A stretch of 10,544 nt of DNA from JACKCP01 sp034007295 (GTDB lineage: Bacteria > Desulfobacterota > Desulfobacteria > Desulfobacterales > JACKCP01), in contig JAVERC010000074.1 in NCBI GenBank assembly GCA_034007295.1, positions 1 to 10,544 of the forward strand. The letters are read 5' to 3'. The position numbers were made by a program, and so were the translations under genes. Position 1 is the first letter of the stretch. Every line of letters begins with the position of its first letter. Shown piece by piece: positions 6,616 to 10,544 of the stretch. The notes under the pieces were generated by a model. It did no database searches. It was given only the letters and a program-made list of their open reading frames with translations, and was not told the origin of the DNA.

Positions 6616-8436
6616 ATGAATTTGAAAATAAGTGAATTTCTGGCTGAAAAAACAGCAAAGTCTCCATTAAAGCCCGGCGTTTACATCATGAAAGATGAAA
6701 ACGGCAATATTTTATATGTGGGAAAGGCAAAAAATTTAAGAAACAGGCTTAGCACTTATTTCCGCAGAAAAGAAAAGGACTCATTTAAAACTTCAATCCT
6801 TGTTTCAAAGGTAAGGGATTTTGAATTTATTGTTACTTCAAATGAAAAGGAAGCCTTTCTTTTAGAGTCCTCACTGATAAAAAAAAACAAGCCTAAATAC
6901 AATATTATTTTAAAGGATGACAAAAGTTATCCATATGTAAAACTTGATCTGTCACATCCGTTTCCGAAATTTACCATTGCAAGAAAAATTTTAAAGGACA
7001 ATGCAAAATATTTCGGCCCTTTTTCATCCGGGGGTTCAATCCGGCACACTTTAAAACTTATTCAGAAAATATTTAAAATAAGAAACTGTCGTGACAATGT
7101 TTTTTCAAAAAGGGAAAGACCTTGCCTTAATTATCAGATGAAGCTTTGCTTTGGCCCTTGTGTGTATGATGTAGACCAAAAAGAATACATGAAAAATGTA
7201 AGAGAAGCTGTAATTGTTCTTAAGGGGAAAGCACCTTTTCTCTTAAAAAAAATTGAAAGTGAAATGAAGAAAAAAGCTGTTGCAAAAGAGTTTGAAAAGG
7301 CGGCAGTTTTAAGGGATAAGCTTTTTGCACTAAAAGATACTATAGAAAAGCAGTCTGTTGCGGCAACTGATTTAATTGACAGGGATTATATTGCAATTTC
7401 AGGCATGGAACTTAATAAGGTTATAAGCCTTTTTAAAGTTAGAAGCGGATTTATTCATGACAGAAAAAATTTTGAATTTACTGATGCAGCGGCAGATCCT
7501 GAAGATATTTTAGAATCTTTCATAAGACAGTATTATGAAAAAATAAGCTATGTTCCAAAGGAAATAATTGTAAATATTGAAATCCCTGAAAAAAACATGA
7601 CTGAAAATTTTTTAAGGGAATTATCTAAAAGAGCTGTAAAAATTATTATGCCTTCCAGGGGAGAGAAAAAAGATCTTCTTGATATTGTATGTGAAAATGC
7701 AGATTCAGCAAAAAAAGACCTGGATTCAAAAGTAAGTTCAAAAACCAAACTTTTATCTGATTTAAAATATTATCTTGGAATGAAAGAACTGCCTGTAAGA
7801 ATAGAGTGCTTTGACAACTCAAATATTTCCGGAACAAATCCTGTAAGTGCCATGGTTGTTTTTGAAAACGGAAAACCAAGCCATGATGAATACAGAAAAT
7901 ACAACCTGACTTTTACAGGAAAGCCAGATGATTATGCATATATGAGAGAAGCGTTATTTAAGAGGTTTAAAGATTCAGACAAGAAAAGTCCGGATCTTTT
8001 AATTGTTGACGGAGGAAAAGGTCAGCTTAATATTGCAATGGAAATTTTAAGGGAGCTTGGTCTTGAGCAAAGTTTTGCAGTTATAGGACTTGCCAAGAAA
8101 AATGAAGCTGCTGGTGAAGACAGTGATAAAGTATATCTTCCAGGAAGAATGAATCCCCTGTTGTTTCACAATAAGAAATATCTCTTGCATTTTCTTATGA
8201 ATATCAGGGATACAGCCCATAACAATGTTATAAATTTTCACAGAAAAAAACGTAAAAAACAGATGAAAACCTCTGCTCTTGATAATATTGAAGGACTTGG
8301 ACCAAAAAGAAAAAAAATTTTACTTGATCATTTCAAGACTTTTAAAAATTTAAAGGAAGCTGATTTAAAGGAAATTCAATCTGTAAAGGGAATACCAGAA
8401 AAGACAGCAAGGCTCGTTTTTCAAAAATTTCATTAA
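6616..8436 (+). CDS. uvrC: UvrABC system protein C (dual-incision nuclease)
   Basis: Nuclease that cuts on both sides of a lesion after UvrB loading. It is 606 aa, full length. The N-terminal GIY-YIG domain (about 17-96) shows GVY (21-23), YVG (34-36), K37, R44 and the metal-binding E84 for the 3' incision. Cysteines C158, C170, C178 and C182 match the four-cysteine set reported to hold an iron-sulfur cluster in E. coli UvrC. A UVR motif at about 212-246 (AKEFEKAAVLRDKL) pairs with UvrB. The C-terminal RNase H-like domain for the 5' incision has D400 (ECFDNSNISG), D465 (VDGGKGQL) and H535. Two helix-hairpin-helix motifs occupy about 554-606. The ribosome binding site is weak (CCGG about 10 nt upstream), unlike its neighbours, and the 98-bp element precedes it. 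Confidence 0.98.
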   Translation: MNLKISEFLAEKTAKSPLKPGVYIMKDENGNILYVGKAKNLRNRLSTYFRRKEKDSFKTSILVSKVRDFEFIVTSNEKEAFLLESSLIKKNKPKYNIILKDDKSYPYVKLDLSHPFPKFTIARKILKDNAKYFGPFSSGGSIRHTLKLIQKIFKIRNCRDNVFSKRERPCLNYQMKLCFGPCVYDVDQKEYMKNVREAVIVLKGKAPFLLKKIESEMKKKAVAKEFEKAAVLRDKLFALKDTIEKQSVAATDLIDRDYIAISGMELNKVISLFKVRSGFIHDRKNFEFTDAAADPEDILESFIRQYYEKISYVPKEIIVNIEIPEKNMTENFLRELSKRAVKIIMPSRGEKKDLLDIVCENADSAKKDLDSKVSSKTKLLSDLKYYLGMKELPVRIECFDNSNISGTNPVSAMVVFENGKPSHDEYRKYNLTFTGKPDDYAYMREALFKRFKDSDKKSPDLLIVDGGKGQLNIAMEILRELGLEQSFAVIGLAKKNEAAGEDSDKVYLPGRMNPLLFHNKKYLLHFLMNIRDTAHNNVINFHRKKRKKQMKTSALDNIEGLGPKRKKILLDHFKTFKNLKEADLKEIQSVKGIPEKTARLVFQKFH

Positions 8437-8500
8437 AATTTTAAAAGGTGATTTGATTTTTTTATTTAAAGTAAATTTCATTTAAACCGAAGTTTTGATT

Positions 8501-8788
8501 ATGAAAAAATTAATTTTAATATTTATAATAATAATTATTTTCCCGTCTTTTTTGCCTGCAAAGGATTTTAACAGAGGCAAACTCCCAAAAGTTGCAAATC
8601 CTGACTGGGTTTATCCCTCCAACAGAAAAAATTATGACGGATATGAAAAAAAAAGGCAGAAGCAGCAAAACAGCCCTGACTGGAAACATTCTACAAACAG
8701 GCCTACAGGCAAAAACAAAGGGGGAGGTTCTCTTTATTATTATGACTATCAGTCAATAAGACAAAGAACTTCAGGTAAAAAATTATAA
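8501..8788 (+). CDS. Small secreted or periplasmic protein with duplicated PDW..(S/T)NR motif, function unknown
   Basis: I do not recognise this 95-aa protein. Residues 1-20 are a textbook signal peptide: K2-K3, a strongly hydrophobic Ile-rich core (4-14), then PSFLPA with likely cleavage after A20. No lipobox cysteine is present. The mature part is basic and polar. NPDWVYPSNR (33-42) and SPDWKHSTNR (58-67) are a tandem motif repeated at a 25-residue interval, sharing P, D, W, N and R. The tail is rich in Gly, Lys and Tyr (GGGSLYYYDY, 74-83). I chose ATG 8501 over the in-frame TTG two codons upstream because it gives a normal signal peptide start; the ribosome binding site is weak either way. 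It follows uvrC by 64 bp and has no functional tie to it. Confidence 0.65.
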   Translation: MKKLILIFIIIIIFPSFLPAKDFNRGKLPKVANPDWVYPSNRKNYDGYEKKRQKQQNSPDWKHSTNRPTGKNKGGGSLYYYDYQSIRQRTSGKKL

Positions 8789-8825
8789 AATTGTTGGTTA
8801 AATTTTTCATTTTCCTTAAAATACT

Positions 8826-8855
8826 TCAGCTTCAGAAAAATTTTCCTGAAGCTGA
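8826..8855. terminator. Perfect 10-bp hairpin between convergent genes
   Basis: TCAGCTTCAG (8826-8835) and CTGAAGCTGA (8846-8855) pair perfectly around the 10-nt loop AAAAATTTTC. The hairpin lies midway in the 97-bp gap between the stop of the secreted protein (+) and the stop of the flagellar-type gene (-). That position fits a bidirectional terminator. The flanking T-runs are weak on both strands (TTCATTGT on plus, AGTATTTT on minus). Confidence 0.55.
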
Positions 8856-8885
8856 TTCATTGTAAAAGGTTTAATGAGGGATTTT

Positions 8886-9242
8886 TCAGCCTTTAATGTC
8901 TATTATGGTTCCTGTCATTTCAGATTGGGTTTGGATAGTTTTAAGATTTGCAGAATAAGAATTTTGAGCTGATATCATTCCAGTCATTTCTTTTGCAAGG
9001 TCTGTGTTTGACATTTCCTGAAATTTCTGCATTCCGTCTTCTGAGATAGTCTGCCTGAATGGTCCTGGAGTATTGTCATTTCTTACCTGTGCAGTCGGCT
9101 GATTGTTGCTGTCTTGATTTATGACAGCATCCTGCCTTTTAAATTCCTGGGAATTTACATTGGCTATGTTGTTTGAATTAGCATGGAGCTGTGTTGAGTA
9201 TGCTCTTAATGCTGCCTGGCTGCTTCCTATTGAGGAGATCAT
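8886..9242 (-). CDS. Short stand-alone flagellar basal-body rod-type protein (FlgC-like ends)
   Basis: A 118-aa protein built from the two conserved ends of flagellar rod and hook proteins. Residues 6-38 match the N-terminal rod domain (LHANSNNIANVNSQEFKR, compare the usual NIANANTPGYKR). Residues 77-118 match the C-terminal domain (NTDLAKEMTGMISAQNSYSANLKTIQTQSEMTGTIIDI), most like FlgC. Only about 40 polar residues separate them, so it is shorter than typical FlgC (about 135-150 aa). These ends form the coiled-coil that packs into the axial rod, and family members leave the cell by the flagellar export system without a cleaved signal. The start is supported by AAGGAG with a 9-nt spacer. No other flagellar gene is nearby. 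It may be an accessory rod subunit or a paralogue of unknown use, so I give no flgC symbol. Confidence 0.8.
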   Translation of the reverse strand: MISSIGSSQAALRAYSTQLHANSNNIANVNSQEFKRQDAVINQDSNNQPTAQVRNDNTPGPFRQTISEDGMQKFQEMSNTDLAKEMTGMISAQNSYSANLKTIQTQSEMTGTIIDIKG

Positions 9243-9292
9243 TTTTGCCTTCTCCTTGTTAATCTGTTTTTGTCACAAACACTGTTATATAT

Positions 9293-9320
9293 ATTTTAAA
9301 TCTTTCTGCAATTAAGTCAA
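9293..9320 (-). promoter_or_regulatory. Sigma70-type promoter of the flagellar rod-type gene
   Basis: On the minus strand TTGACT (plus 9315-9320) and TAAAAT (plus 9293-9298) each match the housekeeping consensus at 5 of 6 positions with a 16-bp spacer. They sit about 50 bp before the ATG at 9242. This is the best promoter in the window. It is not a sigma28 promoter, so the gene may not be expressed as a late flagellar gene. Confidence 0.55.
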
Positions 9321-9368
9321 GTAACTAATTTTTAAGCTAAAAAATATTAATAATTTTAAAAATTACAA

Positions 9369-9568
9369 TTAAACCTGAATTGAACGATTTTCAAGTTTGC
9401 TCTAAATAACGGCAAATTGCATCAGGCTTTTGCTTTGCTATGCGTGATGCAATTTAACTCATAAGATGCAGCAAAATTGGAAAGCCGATGGGTTTCATAT
9501 TTTTAAATAAGCTTAATTCATTGAAAATTTATTAATTTAAAAATATGAAACGCTCAATTTAGGTTAAA
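9369..9568. repeat. About 200-bp nested inverted-repeat element (MITE-like)
   Basis: Three dyads are present. The outer arms TTAAACCTGAATTGAACG (9369-9386) and CGCTCAATTTAGGTTAAA (9551-9568) are inverted copies at 15 of 18 positions. Inner hairpin 1 is a perfect 11-bp pair, AAATTGCATCA (9414-9424) and TGATGCAATTT (9445-9455), with a 20-nt loop. Inner hairpin 2 is a perfect 17-bp pair, GTTTCATATTTTTAAAT (9492-9508) and its complement (9535-9551), around a 26-nt spacer. There is no transposase ORF. Non-autonomous element, or structured leader of the transporter gene, are both possible. No clear target-site duplication is visible. Confidence 0.55.
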
Positions 9569-9621
9569 CAAATTTTAGTGACTGTGCTATGACCATTTTT
9601 TAACTTATACGGAGTTGTTAA

Positions 9622-10544
9622 ATGGATAATAAAAGTTCAAAAATGTATGTGTTTTTAATGGTCATGATGGCAATGTCAACAATCGGTCTTCAAACATGGA
9701 GAATAGTCTTTGACAATTTTGCAGTAAATGAAGCAGGACTTGAAGGAAGACATATTGGAATTTTACAGTCTGTAAGGGAAATCCCAGGTTTTCTTTCACT
9801 TCTAGCAGTTTATTTTCTTTATATTATGAAAGAACATAAATTATCGGCTTTTTCGGTTTTAATTCTTGGAATCGGAATAGGTATAGCAGGTTTTTTCCCT
9901 TCCTTTGCAGGTCTTACCATGACAACTTTAATCATGAGTTTTGGATTTCATTATTTTGAAACAACAAACCAGTCACTAACATTGCAGTATTTTGATAAAA
10001 CCCAGGCTCCGCTGGTATTTGGTAAATTAAGAAGTATTTCTGCTGCTTCAAATATTTTTATTGGCACAGTATTATTTATAATTTCTCCATATCTTGAATA
10101 TAAAACCATTTATATGATTGTGGGTGCAGTGATAATTATTGCAGCATTCTGGGGACTTTCAAAAAATCCTGTAAGAGATGATCTTCCTGTTCAGCACAAT
10201 AAAATGATTTTTAAGAAAAAATACTGGCTTTTTTATTTTCTAACTCTTTTAGCAGGCGCAAGACGTCAGATTTTTGTTGCTTTTGCTGTATTTCTTCTTG
10301 TTAAAAAATTTGGATTCAGTGTCCAGGAAATAGCGATTCTTTTTATTTTAAATAATATAATTAATTTTTATTTGAGTCCATATATTGGAAAGGCAATTGT
10401 AAAATATGGTGAAAGAAAAGTTCTTTCCCTTGAGTATTTTTCACTTTTATTTATTTTTGTAGCTTATGCTTTTGTTGACAGCAAAATTATGGTTGGTATT
10501 TTATACATTCTTGATCATGTTTTTTATAATTTTGCTATAGCCAT
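9622..10544 (+). CDS. MFS-type multi-pass transporter, N-terminal part (3' end outside window)
   Basis: The frame opens at ATG 9622, with GGAG (9611-9614) and a 7-nt spacer, and stays open for 307 codons to the window edge, so the gene is truncated on the right. The protein is an inner-membrane polytopic transporter. About ten hydrophobic helices are visible, the first at roughly residues 8-25. A loop after helix 2 reads MKEHKLSAF, and a central cytoplasmic loop (NPVRDDLPVQHNKMIFKKKYW) separates the two halves, as in the major facilitator superfamily. Other visible landmarks are QSVREIPGFLSLLA (49-62) and FETTNQSLTLQYF in the helix 4-5 region. The substrate cannot be told from sequence. It is transcribed away from the flagellar-type gene, and the inverted-repeat element covers most of its upstream region. 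Confidence 0.82.
   Translation, partial: MDNKSSKMYVFLMVMMAMSTIGLQTWRIVFDNFAVNEAGLEGRHIGILQSVREIPGFLSLLAVYFLYIMKEHKLSAFSVLILGIGIGIAGFFPSFAGLTMTTLIMSFGFHYFETTNQSLTLQYFDKTQAPLVFGKLRSISAASNIFIGTVLFIISPYLEYKTIYMIVGAVIIIAAFWGLSKNPVRDDLPVQHNKMIFKKKYWLFYFLTLLAGARRQIFVAFAVFLLVKKFGFSVQEIAILFILNNIINFYLSPYIGKAIVKYGERKVLSLEYFSLLFIFVAYAFVDSKIMVGILYILDHVFYNFAIA

Larger units (their letters stand above)
9243..9621. other. Divergent intergenic region, 379 bp
   Basis: This gap lies between the starts of the flagellar-type gene (-) and the MFS transporter gene (+). The left third holds the minus-strand promoter at 9293-9320. The remainder is dominated by the inverted-repeat element at 9369-9568. The last 53 bp carry the transporter leader, with GGAG at 9611-9614. 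No convincing ORF or RNA gene was seen. A plus-strand promoter could not be placed with confidence. Confidence 0.55.

Noticed and set aside
8495..8497. TTG as start of the small secreted protein
   Set aside because: It adds only two residues before a normal ATG-Lys-Lys signal peptide start, with no better ribosome binding site.
9121..9315. 64-codon plus-strand ORF rich in hydrophobic residues
   Set aside because: It is antisense to the flagellar-type gene and its promoter, and reflects the reverse complement of that gene.
9484..9491. GCCGATGG resembling a sigma28 -10 element
   Set aside because: No properly spaced TAAA-type -35 lies upstream, it points toward the transporter rather than the flagellar-type gene, and it sits inside the inverted-repeat element.

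Overview
The window is about one third G+C and chromosomal in character. It carries a co-directional block of housekeeping genes (fluC/crcB, ispF, cysS, uvrB, uvrC) flanked by accessory genes. The MEP-pathway gene ispF beside cysS, a NarL-type regulator, a flagellar rod-type protein and an AAA-ATPase/PD-(D/E)XK type protein suggest a Gram-negative bacterium. A low-GC member of the Desulfobacterota (Desulfobacterales-like) is my best guess. That placement is inference from gene content and style; there is no rRNA or other decisive marker here.

Layout, left to right. (1) The 3' end of a nuclease-domain protein that starts outside the window (+). (2) A converging NarL/FixJ response regulator (-) with a TTG start, separated from gene 1 by a shared hairpin. 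(3) A 297-bp AT-rich spacer with two inverted repeats. (4) A + strand series: an unrecognised 92-aa protein, fluC (fluoride channel), ispF (isoprenoid precursor synthesis, start codon overlapping the fluC stop), cysS (cysteinyl-tRNA synthetase), uvrB and uvrC (excision repair). uvrB and uvrC are separated by 168 bp holding a 98-bp element with imperfect 21-nt inverted ends. (5) A small secreted protein with a duplicated PDW/NR motif (+). (6) A converging orphan mini flagellar rod-type protein (-) with a recognisable sigma70-type promoter. (7) A 379-bp divergent spacer, half of it a nested inverted-repeat element of about 200 bp. (8) The 5' part of an MFS transporter (+) that runs off the right edge.

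How the genes work together: UvrB and UvrC are partners in the same repair reaction. IspF and CysS are unrelated essential enzymes that probably share transcription with them. FluC is translationally coupled to IspF but has no evident functional link. The regulator has no kinase beside it.

No novel multi-gene system is evident. The least explained material is the structured intergenic DNA (6480-6577, 9369-9568 and 1403-1456, the last two sharing a 12-bp word) and the three small proteins at 1687-1965, 8501-8788 and 8886-9242.
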